Assembly (NCBI GenBank): GCA_034401135.1
Contig: JAWZSP010000001.1
Location: 2,604,001-2,668,000, forward strand
Source: Volutella citrinella
Taxonomy: Eukaryota > Ascomycota > Sordariomycetes > Hypocreales > Nectriaceae
DNA length: 64,000 nucleotides
Direction of reading: 5' to 3'
Shown in pieces: positions 1 through 11,700 of this stretch. Under the pieces are notes generated by a model that ran no database searches, was not told the DNA's origin, and saw only the letters and a list, made by a program, of their open reading frames with translations. Position 1 is the stretch's first letter, and each line of letters starts with the position of its first letter. Made by a program: the position numbers and the translations under genes.

Positions 1-3000
1 GCCCCTGCCCGGTCGGCCTCAGTCCACCATTGATGACCGAGTCTACGCGGAGCTCAGTCGCGTGTTATCCTCCTCGGACAACCCCTCGTCCCCACTGTCT
101 GACCCTTCAATGGGCATGGCTGCATTGTCCTTTGGTGACCCAAGCTCCAGACCTATTGAGGACGACATATATACATTTATCCCTCCAGAGCCCAGAGCCT
201 TTTTGAAGTACATCATACAGCATGCCATGACCTTTGATCAGCTTCATGCCGACCCAAATCTTGATTACCAACCTTTATCCAGGCAGTCCATGGAGCTCGT
301 CACTGAGCTATGTGTTCGATGGCGAGTGCCTCAGAGCTCGAGGCTGATTGCGACTCTCGAAGTAGCTGCCCGGAAGTATGTTGACCAAGAGTTGGTTCCC
401 GAGGAGCTCGATGCCGTGTTTGATTTCGTCAAGACACCCCAACCCGAACCGAAGAAGCCTCCTCATATGCTTCAGCACTCTGCGGCTCTGACAGACATTG
501 ATTCCAGTAGATGGACTGTCCATGATTACGCTGTATATCAGCACACTCTTCAGACAGTATACGAGTCTCTCCTCCGCGAGCTTCTTGACCTTATGGAGCA
601 GTGTTATGGCACCAAGCCGCCCCAAATATCGGCTGTTATGTTTATCCTCGAAAACCATATTTATGGGGACCGAGCGTTTTCGCCCAGAAAGGATGCCGTT
701 GCCGAGTTTGCTGACCACCTGTCCCGCAGCTTGCAACAAAGCGCATGCGACACGTACCGGCAGTACATGGAAAAGGAGATCCCGGCGAGCAAGGAGGAAT
801 GGGAGTTTGGCCATGTCGTCAAGCTCGGCAAGACGGTGATCAAGCTCTGCGAGCGGATTAAGAAACGTTACAAGAGCAGCCCCGAGATTATGGGCGTGAA
901 CCCATTCATCATTCTTGTCCGGGAAGTTTTCCCAAATTTCGAAGAAGATGCTAGTACCATTCTCCAGACCATCTTGGCTGGCGCCCAAGACCATGATACC
1001 CAGATTGATATTCAGGACGGATTCGATCTCTACAAGGAGCTCGTCTCCATTCGCCGGATCCATCAAGAGAACCTACCAGATCGGCCATTCGCCTTCAACA
1101 TTGAGAATCTTCTGGTCGACTTCGTCTGGCGTTGGATCCATGCAGCTGAGGAGAGGATGGAGGAGTATGTGGAACAGGCAATCAAGCAGGATCAATTCCA
1201 GGCCCGCACGGAAAGCCCGGATCAAATTCCATTGGATTCGGAACGGCACAGTGTCTCCATCATCGACATGTTCATGCTCTTCAATCAGACAGTGGATCAA
1301 GTTTTCCAACTGGGGTGGGATAACGATGAGCACCATGCGCGTTTCATGACAGCACTCGCAAAGACCTTCTCCATCGGCATTGGAAAGTACTGCGAGATTG
1401 TTGACGCCCGCTTCGCCAAAGAGATGGACCGGCCCTCAGCTGAGCAATTGGCCGCACAAAACCAGACAACCCAGGAAAAGTGGATGCAGTATGCCAAGAA
1501 TGCCTGGAATACTAATGAAAGAGTCGAGCCTTTCCAGTTCTACCCTGAGGTAAGGCGGCTCCAGCCAAGGCATGCTTACTCTCGCGGATACTGACCCCTC
1601 ATGTAGTCATTTGTAAAGCTTAACAACATCGAATACGCCATGCAGGAACTGGACAAGCTGGAGAAATCGATGAACTCAGACGCATGCGCTGATTTGCTTG
1701 AGAGGATTGACGGCCCCAAGAAAAAGGTCCGCCGACCGAACAAGTACACGTTCACTATCAAGGTGGTCGAGGCAGAAGACATCAAGGCTTGTGACCCCAA
1801 TGGCTTGAGCGATCCTTACGTAGTCTTCGGCGACGAGTATCAGAAGCGACTCTTCAAAACGCGCATCATTTACAGGAATCTGAACCCTCGATGGGATGAG
1901 TCCTTCGACATCACAACGCAGGGGCCGGTCAATATGATTGCAACCATTTGGGATTACGACACGTTCGGTGACCACGATTATGTGGGCCGAACGTCCCTTA
2001 AGTTGGACCCGGTGCATTTCAGCGACTACCTGCCCCGCGAGTTCTGGCTGGACTTGGACTCGCAAGGTCGACTGCTAATCAGGGTGAGCATGGAAGGCGA
2101 GCGCGATGATATCCAGTTCCACTTTGGCAAAGCTTTCCGGCACCTCAAGCGAACAGAGCGTGACATGGTTCGTAAGATTACGGACAAGGTGAGCCTCCCA
2201 CAGCGAGTATTTCTGTCTGCCGTGGTAAACTGATTCGCCATACAGCTTACAACACAAATCAATGCCACACTCTCTCAGGAGAGTTTGCGTGCGCTCTTGG
2301 GAACCGGAGGCGTTGCAGCCTCGGTTACAAGCTTGTGGAAGAAACGCACCTCGACAGTAACAGTAGCCACGCCAGCCATGATTGAGACAGCATTGGCACC
2401 CTTGTTTGCTTACTTTGACGAGAACTTTGCCATCATGAAGCAAACCTTGACGGATGCGACCATGATCGCTGTCATGACTCGTCTCTGGAAGGAGGTGCTC
2501 ATGGTCATTGAGAACCTTCTTGTGCCGCCGCTATCAGAGAAGCCCTCACAGCAACGCCCGCTCGGCCGCAAGGAGCTCGACGTTGTGTACCACTGGCTCG
2601 AGATGCTCTTCACCTTCTTCAACGCGCGTGACGAGCACTCGGGCGAACAGCTAGGTGTCCCCGCGGAGGTGCTCAAGTCGCCTAAGTGGCACGAGCTCGC
2701 ATCGCTCAACTTCTTCTACTTTGAGGACACCAATAGCTTAACCCGCGAGTCGGAGCGCATGGCTGCAGCGACGACTACAAGAGCACAACAGGCGTTGACA
2801 CAGCAGAGTGCGGCACAGAACCGGCTGGCCCCTCCGTCAGCGCTCGGTGCCAGCCTGGGTGGTGCAGGCTCATTCGCCAGCATGGGCACAATCCGCCGCG
2901 GCAAGAGCATCATGATGAGCCGAAACCTTGGCACTATGCGCAAGGCCAAGGAGGCAAAGAGGCGGGAGGCGCAGGCCGATCCCAGCGACGACATGATTCT

Positions 3001-3196
3001 GCGGATTCTGCGTATGCGCCCCGAGGCTGCCGGCTATCTCAAGGAGCGCCATAGGCAGAAGGAGCGCCAAGCGGCTACGGCGGCGGCAGCGCTCATTGTC
3101 AACAATAGCGTCACCCAGGGATGGAACGCTGCTGGTGGTGGGGGATCCAACTTTGCCGCTCGCAGCATGGCTCGTAATGCCCTGCCAAGACGATAA
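1..3196 (+). CDS. Munc13-like C2/MUN-domain protein, 5' end outside window
   Basis: This is the C-terminal part of a protein with a MUN region (MHD1 and MHD2 halves) split by a C2 domain, the layout of UNC-13-like exocytosis factors such as fission yeast Ync13. Members act in vesicle priming and membrane fusion at the cell surface; that role is inferred from the family. The frame is open from base 2. Exons are 1-1549, 1607-2188 and 2246-3196, joined by two phase-0 GT-AG introns of 57 nt each. MHD1-like helices fill exon 1. The C2 domain lies at about 1739-2090 and shows the calcium-loop pattern DPNGLSDPYV followed by NPRWDE and WDYDTFGDHDYVG, so acidic loop residues are kept. MHD2 follows at about 2246-2740. 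The tail is basic, Ala/Arg-rich and probably disordered, ending at a TAA at 3194-3196. Family call confident; start codon not visible. Confidence 0.88.
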
Positions 3197-4349
3197 TGTG
3201 ACCGACCGTGTTACGAAAGGCTCAGTGATGTGAGGCATGGGCAAGGTTGCATTCATTTCAGTGGGGGTTATGGGATTGTCAAGATGGCGGACAGGCTGAC
3301 AAGGCAGAGCAGCAAGGAAAAATGTTATTTCTATCGTGATTTTCACCTCTTTTCGATATATTGCTGGTGGGATGGCACCAAATACCCTCATTCGTAGCCT
3401 GTATAGCGATGTTTGGCGCCAAATCCGTTGTTGGGGATGGGGAAAGGGCTGGGCGCGGAGCGAAATTGATCATTTCTAAACGTTGAACCTAGCAAGACGG
3501 AGAGGAATCATGAGTGATGTTGAAGGGGCCAATATGGCCTGGGAGGCAGACCAGGTGACTCGTACAGCACTGGTGGCACGACACGGCTTCGCTCTGTGTT
3601 TCAATTGATGGCCATGTGCCCGCCTCGAGCTCCAGGGTGACAGCACCTACCTTACCCAAATGTTGGAGGTGCTAAACCAGCTGCAACCCAACAACAGCAC
3701 CATCATCCACCGATGTGTGGCTCAGGCCCCGTGATCTGGACTGCACAGTGGATGGGCAGCTGGGCGTGGTAAGACCCAGAACGGGCGGAGCGCAGGTAGA
3801 AGGGATCAATCATGTGGTATCCAGAATGGGGGCGCCACATCTCGTCGACACTCTCATTGGAACGGAGGACAGCTCCGCCGATTACCCTGCGACTCGGCCG
3901 ACTTGGACACTCGGCGGGCTCTGTTCATCCTTGGCCGGCTTGCCTGGTGGGTGGATAAGACACGGATACAGCGATTCGATGGCGATACGGCGTCTACAAA
4001 GATGCGGAGCCCTCTGGTGATGTGCTGTGGGTGCGGCGAGATAGCGCCCTCGTATGGAACCCCAGGTAGCTCGTACGCTCGCCCCAATAGCAGCCAAGAA
4101 TTCACCAGCCTGCACACCAGCATCTCTCAAGGGTATTGCAATCTCGTGCTGCGTGGGGTTATTAGCGCAGGCTGTACGAACCGAACTGAAGGGCTAAGCA
4201 AGGGCCTTGGCCACGAGGCCGTGGACAATGATGACGTGAAGTAAGGGTCCAGAGGTCCCACCATCGGAAGTTGCGGCGGAGCCGAATATTTCTTAGTCCA
4301 CCCACGATTCGTGAGATCCGAGAAAAGGCACTGTACACTTTTATCCCCA
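3197..4349. other. intergenic, no gene seen
   Basis: This stretch follows the C2/MUN stop codon and should hold its 3' UTR. Short open frames on both strands have no domain-like composition, no consistent splice signals and no family resemblance. I see no supportable gene here. Confidence 0.6.
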
Positions 4350-4429
4350 TATGTCAGGCGGGGTTGCTCTGTTCGGTCCTGGGCAGTGCCGCTTTACCAG
4401 CTGAACCGAGCCTTGCACTGCTATCCCAC

Positions 4430-4990
4430 CCCGCCAGTATATAACAAACAGCGTGCGTCTAGTATAAAGTAGTCGACCAGGGCTGTAAAAAGTAGGAATC
4501 AATCTGGTCGGCTTGCAGGTTTGGCTTACGCGGAAGCAAAAAAGAAATGTAGCCCAGACCTAGGAATCGAACCTAGAGCTCCCCGCCCCCGAAGGGCACT
4601 GCTGTAGCAGGCTGTCAAGTAGGGTGCGTTACCATTACACTAATCTGGATTGGTACTAGTCAGGATTTTTAATTATATAGCAAGTAGCGATAGCAATTTA
4701 CTATGGCATCTACCTATCAATATATGCGCATGGTCGGTCAGTCAGTCGATCGGTCTCTTTAAGCAAAAGAGGAAGAAGGGGGGGGAACGAGTAGGTGGGC
4801 GAGCGGGCATTAAAAAAAGAAATTCCCGAACCCGTAGCTGAATAAAGCGGCATGCGTGCTAGCCCGAAAAGGGGGTATGGGAGAAATGACAACCGACCCT
4901 CTCTGGGCGGACACATGTTTATTTCCGGCACACGGCATTCAATAAAAAAGTTCAGTGAAGAGCTCAACTAGGGGGGCTAAGCGCGTGTGT
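4430..4990. other. possible nuclear copy of mitochondrial DNA
   Basis: This patch differs from its surroundings. It alternates AT-rich pieces (around 4440-4480, 4660-4720 and 4805-4830) with short G/C clusters (around 4581-4600 and 4777-4788) and contains the tRNA-like element. AT-rich spacer broken by GC clusters is typical of fungal mitochondrial intergenic DNA. No mitochondrial protein gene is recognisable, so the assignment is an inference from texture only. Confidence 0.35.
4553..4649 (-). tRNA. tRNA-like element, isotype unresolved, possibly a relic
   Basis: On the minus strand a 97-nt stretch folds partly as a tRNA. The 5' bases TCCAGAT (4649-4643) pair with the 3' bases GTCTGGG (4559-4553) in a 7-bp acceptor stem with two G-T wobbles. 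The D arm reads GTGT, loop, ACGC. The T arm is perfect (CTAGG, loop TTCGATT, CCTAG). The anticodon arm is not clean: standard numbering places TGA after CT, but the 5' stem CCCTA has no good partner. A GC-rich hairpin (GCCC, TTCG, GGGC) occupies the variable-arm or intron position. It may be an intron-bearing or long-variable-arm tRNA, or a tRNA disrupted by a GC cluster. The D arm and surroundings look mitochondrial in style. Confidence 0.45.
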
Positions 4991-7900
4991 ATATGGTTGG
5001 ACATGGCAATCGCTCAACATGGTGTAAAAGGGTCGTGGAAAAGGCTTGCGCGCAACACTGATAGGAATGCAGCCAGGAGCGAGTCTGGATATTCTGCCAA
5101 GGGTCTGGACCAAACTGTGTGACTAGTATAGTAGTACTAACTTGCCGTTGGGCCAGAATGACTGACGATGCTGTGGAAGGCCATGGGAAACTGCTCGTTT
5201 GTCCCACGACTCTACGTAGCGGTGATGCCTCACGATGTCAGAGTGCCCAGGCGTAGCTTGGGCGGTGAGAGCGGCCGCTGAGAGAGTCCCTCCCTACCTC
5301 TGGGCTGCCAGCTAATGCTAGGAGGAAGCAGTCGCAAGTGCCACTTGGGGAACTTTGTGCCTGAGGGAACAGTCACGCAAGATACTGCCCTCATTGAACT
5401 TCAACGCCGGGCCTCTTAGTGACCACAGCGAAACGCCACGAGCTGCGTATCTCGAGATGATGATCATGCCGATTGCCACTCTTGGGGTTGGTTTGGTTGG
5501 AATGGGAAAATGGCCAGCGCCCCTTTGGTTGATTGGATCGTGCAAATCGGGGAGGACTGGAGCTGCTCAGGGTGATAGCCCGCCCAATGAGCAACGCCCT
5601 TGTGCCTACCTAGTGTGGCCGATGACGTTGGTGGCTAACCAGCGCCCGGCCCACTTGGCACGGCCCTTGGAGCCCCTCGCCGCATGTGTGCCACCAGAAA
5701 ACGAACGGGAGGTTGGGCTTTCCTGTGTGAAGCTGGGGAAGCACAAGTCCAGTTGAGGTAGGGCTTTCAGTGAATGACTGGCTCGTTGCCTACATATGCG
5801 CGCACGACAAGTAATACTGATTCTGTTCTTTGTCGGAAGTCACTGACGGAGACGCTCCTTGGGCATGATGCCTACTGCCCAAGGTACTCAATGTACCCAC
5901 CCACAGATCAAGGGGCCGTCCGAGGCTTTGCGCCTTCGCCCTTTGCCACCCGGAAGAAATGGATCTGCCAACGTCCTCGGAGCTAGGCGTGGAGCTGCCT
6001 GACCTAGCGCCTCAAACTGAGGACCTTCGCCTATCGCAATGAAGTGCTCACCAGCGGACCATTGTTCTGGCACTGACCAACCCACACTCAGCGCTCTGGC
6101 GGCGGCCTCCTCCTCCAGGGTCTTCTCTGTATTGTCCACCGAAAGCGCATAGAACCACCAGGTGCACCAAAGAGGAATCCAAAACGTGCCATGGTCGCCC
6201 CAGCACTTACGGCGGGCCAAGACAGGGAATACTGGGGGAATGAGAATGGGGCTTGCAAATTGATCCTGCACTCTCTGGATGCTCCGTGTTTTTCCCGCTT
6301 GTTGCCTGGTCCGTGACACGAGGCTTGGGGCCCTACGTCACATTGGCTGGGGCTAGATCTTGGCCTTGACTATCACGGCACGGCGCCTAAGGAGCACAGA
6401 CACACCCGCAGATCTGGTAGAGAGAGGTACTCCTTACATTGGCAAGATTGGATAATACCAGATATCAAAAGATCGGCTGGCAAGGCCATGGCCAAACTCG
6501 AAGCGAGTTGAATCGTAGAATGGGCACCAGGGGTCACGGCCAATGGTGAGGCATCTTCCCCGAGATATTTCGACCCCCCAGCGGTTGGTCTGCCTCGTGC
6601 ACCTGTCACACTCCATTTCGCACCCCGGAACGGCATTCAGTCATCTGTGCATCAATCAGCACGACCCTTCCTACGCCCTGAGCAAGCCACGCCTAGGCTT
6701 CCCCACATGCGTACCTTGGGGCCCCCTGGACACCAGACAGGCTGGGTCTTCAGGGCACTTTTTAGTAGCCTGGACGAAACCAGTTGACCGCAGAAGCAAA
6801 AAGCAATCACTGTCAGTGCGCTAAATACTCGCCGACTGGGAATCGGCACCTCAACAAGGAACGTGTAGTCCACCTCGGCCACCTACCTTGGGTACGGCTT
6901 GACAGTTGATGGCGATGCTCAACACACACTTTGAAGACTGAGAAACCTCTGGGATTGGGTGTCGGTTTGGTTTGGTAACTCCAACGACAGCACGCTAACA
7001 GACGCACTCTCGTGTATTGGCACATTACCGTGGTCTGATGATGCCGAGAATGGCTATTGAGCGAGCGGGAAAACACCGAGCAGGGAGGCGAAAACGGTTC
7101 TATGAGAGTAAGGTTGAATTGGTGTCGGCTTCAACGGCCGGCCGTTGAATTACTCAAACGCGAAACTATGCTTCTGAGTTCCTGTAGCCAAACGGGGTGG
7201 GGGCCGTTGCGTGACATTCGATGGTCAATTGCCTGACGCTTGGCATACGAGGACCTCGTACAGCCCAGGCGTTCAGCAGCTCGGCGAACTGGGATGGTGG
7301 GAAGACGATGAGGTGCCCACCCAGGCGCTGCAATACCCGAACGTCTTGATGATAGGCGGGTATGGGAGTGAGAGCTGCACCAGTGGCCCTGGGAGGGGAG
7401 AATGACGCTGGCGAGGGGGGCAAGGCCTGCATCATCACAGAGATGACTTTGCAATGCGCACACTGGATAGGGTAGCTACACCATCCGTCTCGTCGCGAGA
7501 CCAGCCGAGTGGAATCGCGCCTATCTACTATTGTTGTCGCTTGTTGGCGTGTGCGGTTTCGGCTGGCCCAAACCCCTACCGATCCCCAAGTCGGCAAGTC
7601 GGCCGTCTTGCTTTGCATCAATTCTGCGTGGGTACGGCTCAAGATCCATCGTGCCATCCTCGATCCCAAGCTCTCCACCGTCTGGATGCGACTCTCAGAA
7701 TAGGCCTGGGCCACCGTTTTCTTTCCACCCGATTGCCTAAACAAGCTAACGTTTTCCACTGGAGGCTGAGCCGGCCTGGCGTTGCCCATCTGGCCGTCCA
7801 TTCCATCCTAATACCTGCGAGCAGTTATCCCATAGGTGATACAACGGAGTACAGTAAGAGATTGTGCTGCACACACGGAATAGACGTCGCTCACATGCAC

Positions 7901-8500
7901 GAACAGGTGTCTCGCTCCCTTCCAGAGTACTACCACAGGTACTGCCCAATTGTAGTAGTCCGCAGCACGTTCAGCGCCACCCACTGTACCACTTACCCAA
8001 GCGGCAAGAAGGTGCAGCTAACTCCTCCGGTGTAGGTACCTTGGGCAGGTAGGTGCTAGCGGCAGTACTTTGTGCCCATAACAAGGGTCCGCCAGAGCTC
8101 ATGTACTTCGGCCGCTAGACGAGAAGGCACATCCCGCCCAGTTTCTGGGCTGGCAGTGGCTGCGCTGCACATGGTCTCCTCCTGGGGGCCACCCTCGCCG
8201 TACCCAGTTAGTAGTGCGCTTCCGCTCCACGGCCTTTTGCTCTGTCCCATCCCATCCCCAATCGTCCTTTCATCTCTGCATTGCCCAGCAAGTATCGCGC
8301 CCTCCGTTCGGCTTCCCAACGCTGCAACAACAACGTCACCTGGCATTGCCCGAACGACACTGGGCTCTCTGCCTCCGCCGCTGAATTTGCACGCCCTTGT
8401 TTCGTGTTTTGCCTCGTTATTGGTCTGTGGGATCTGCCCTCTCCGTCGCTCGCCGCCGTTGATCGATCATTCCCGCGCCCTCACCCCCTCGCATTAATTC
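4991..8500. other. long intergenic block, no gene seen
   Basis: About 3.5 kb with many overlapping frames on both strands, the longest about 210 codons on the minus strand at 7166-7801. None shows domain motifs, plausible intron boundaries or protein-like composition. The right end becomes C/T-rich and probably contains the promoter and leader of the histidine kinase. Confidence 0.55.
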
Positions 8501-8522
8501 ATCATTCAGACAACCCTGGAGG

Positions 8523-8555
8523 ATGCAATATTATCTACACCCGACCCGTGCCTGA
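8523..8555 (+). promoter_or_regulatory. candidate upstream ORF of the histidine kinase (10 codons)
   Basis: The last ATG before the main start opens a 10-codon frame (MQYYLHPTRA, then TGA). No other ATG lies between its stop and the main ATG 187 nt downstream. If transcription starts upstream of 8523, this short frame would precede every kinase message and could lower or condition its translation. The transcription start is unknown. Confidence 0.35.
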
Positions 8556-8742
8556 TCTGCCGCCTCTTTGTCGCGTTACCAAGCCTCGCCCCCGGAGAGA
8601 CGTCCGCTATCCTCTCGACGACGCCCGCGTTATCGCGCCCGCAGCCCTGCACCCCTCCGACCCTGCCAACCTCACTTCTGAGAACACCAGCTCCTGAGCC
8701 ATCGTCGGCTTGACTGCGGCTGAGCAGTCTCTGCGCAGCAGA

Positions 8743-11700
8743 ATGGTCGATGACACGGCTCTCGCTGCCGCTGCCGAAATTGTAGCGGCCATTGCCCCCG
8801 ATACTAGACCACCTAACTTTATTCCAGTTGGTGTCGCCTCCGGGGTTCAACTCCCAGGCCGCGACAGTCCAGCCAAGCGTCTGCTGGAGGCCGAACTGCA
8901 GAAGCTGGCGCTACGGGTTGGGAAACTTGAGGGTCAGGCTACCGCCACCACCACCACCTTCCCCGAGACGCCAAGCGAGACCATCGACGCGCTCTTTGCC
9001 GAAGAAGGGGGACTCGCTCTCCCCGCCAGGCCCAAGCCTAAATTCTTCCATGCTCAAGGTAGCTTGCACACTCCGCATCTGCCATCCGCACAGCTGACAA
9101 GAGAAGCCCTCGAAGGACTTCGTGAACATGTCGATGACCAGTCGAAGCTGCTTGATAGCCAGCGGCAGGAGCTCGCTGGCGTCAACGCCCAGCTCCTCGA
9201 ACAGAAACAGCTACAAGAACGGGCTCTCCAAGTCCTTGAGCAAGAACGCATCGCTACACTAGAACGGGAGCTCTGGAAACACCAGAAGGCGAACGAGGCT
9301 TTCCAAAAGGCTCTGCGAGAAATAGGCGAGATCATCACTGCCGTCGCCAAAGGTGACCTCACCATGAAGGTGCGGATGAACAGCGTGGAAATGGATCCTG
9401 AGATCACCACATTCAAGCGAACCATAAATGCCATGGTGGACCAGCTGCAGACCTTCGCCAGTGAAGTGTCTCGCGTTGCTCGAGAAGTCGGCACGGAGGG
9501 TCTCCTTGGAGGCCAAGCCCGCATTGGAGGTGTCGACGGTGTCTGGAAGGAGCTTACCGACAACGGCAAGTTGGCCTTTGGCCTGCACAATTGTACCGTC
9601 TATACTAACCTTGTTCATAGTCAACGTGATGGCCCAGAATCTCACCGACCAAGGTTCGTGCTGCGTATCCGTCAAACTATTTTGTGTTGATTCAACTAAC
9701 CACTGGTGCATAGTGCGTGAGATTGCTTCGGTCACAACTGCTGTTGCTTATGGAGATCTCACTAAAAAGATTGAGAGACCTGCGCGTGGCGAAATCTTGC
9801 AGCTACAACAGACTATTAATACCATGGTCGATCAGTTGCGAACTTTCGCATCGGAAGTCACACGGGTGGCTCGAGATGTCGGAACTGAAGGAATGCTTGG
9901 CGGGCAGGCTGATGTTGGCGGAGTTCAGGGCATGTGGAATGACCTGACTGTCAACGTGAACGCCATGGCCAATAACCTGACCACCCAGGTGCGCGACATC
10001 ATCAAGGTCACGACGGCTGTCGCCAAGGGTGATCTCACCCAGAAGGTCCAGGCCGACTGCCGGGGAGAAATTTTCGAGCTGAAGTCGACAATCAATTCCA
10101 TGGTTGACCAACTGCAACAATTCGCCAGAGAAGTCACCAAGATTGCCAGAGAGGTAGGGACTGAAGGTCGCTTGGGAGGACAAGCCACGGTTCATGATGT
10201 TGAGGGCACTTGGAGGGATCTGACCGAAAACGTGAACGGAATGGCCATGAACCTCACCACCCAAGTGCGAGAGATTGCCAAGGTCACCACAGCTGTCGCA
10301 AAGGGTGATCTGACGAAGAAGATTGGTGTCGAAGCCAAGGGAGAAATCCTGGAACTGAAAATCACCATCAACCAGATGGTTGACCGTCTGGGTACCTTTG
10401 CAGTCGAAGTGAGCAAGGTTGCCCGCGAAGTCGGCACTGATGGAACACTGGGTGGCCAAGCACAAGTCGCCAACGTGGAGGGTAAATGGAAGGATTTGAC
10501 TGAGAACGTGAACACGATGGCTTCGAATCTCACTGTCCAGGTAAGACAACCCCCCCCCCTAATCCTCTTTTCATCATGGCACCCGTTGTCGAAGCGGACT
10601 CAGCTAACGAGGTCATACAGGTCAGAAGTATATCGGCCGTCACGCAGGCCATCGCAAACGGAGACATGAGCCAGAAAATTGAAGTCGAGGCGAATGGAGA
10701 GATTCAAGTTCTCAAAGAAACAATCAACAACATGGTTGACCGTCTGTCAAGCTTCTGTTACGAGGTCCAAAGAGTGGCCAAGGACGTAGGGGTAGACGGT
10801 AAGATGGGCGCCCAAGCCGATATCGCCGGCCTCGACGGCCGATGGAAAGAAATCACCACAGACGTCAATACCATGGCTAGCAACTTGGTAAGCGCTGCGC
10901 CCCTGCGGCTGAGCACAGAATTTGGAAGAACGCTTAACTAACTTCGATACAGACCACGCAAGTGCGTGCTTTCTCAGATATCACCAATCTCGCCACCGAC
11001 GGTGATTTCACCAAGCTGGTAGATGTAGAGGCATCTGGTGAGATGGATGAGCTGAAGCGCAAGATCAACCAGATGATTTCAAACCTGAGAGACTCGATTC
11101 AAAGAAACACTCAAGCCAGAGAAGCGGCCGAGCTGGCGAACAAGACCAAGTCCGAATTCCTCGCGAACATGTCTCACGAGATCCGAACACCAATGAATGG
11201 CATCATCGGCATGACCCAACTGACTCTGGACACCGACCTGACCTCGTATCAACGAGAGATGCTGAACATTGTCAATAACCTTGCCAATAGCCTGCTGACA
11301 ATCATTGATGACATTCTCGATCTCTCCAAGATTGAGGCAAGGAGAATGGTGGTCGAAGAGATTCCATATACCCTGCGGGGCACAGTCTTCAACGCTCTCA
11401 AGACCTTGGCCGTTAAGGCCAATGAAAAGTTCCTAGACCTCACCTACAAAGTCGATAGTTCTGTGCCAGACTACGTCATCGGAGATTCTTTCCGTCTCCG
11501 GCAAATCATTCTCAACCTCGTTGGGAATGCCATCAAGTTCACGGAGCATGGCGAGGTCAGCCTCACAATCAAGGAACGGGTGGACCAGGCAAATGTCGGT
11601 CCTGGAGAGTACGCCGTGGAGTTTGTCGTCGGAGACACTGGCATCGGCATTGCTAAGGACAAGCTTGACCTTATTTTCGACACCTTCCAGCAAGCGGATG

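Noticed and set aside
4365..4430. Second tRNA-like patch on the minus strand with a D-arm-like TTCAGCTGGTAAAGC
   Set aside because: No T arm or acceptor stem could be closed; insufficient for a call.
7166..7801. 211-codon minus-strand open frame in the left intergenic block
   Set aside because: No domain motif, low-complexity Arg/Ser/Pro composition, overlapped by equally long frames on the other strand. Typical chance frame in G/C-rich DNA.
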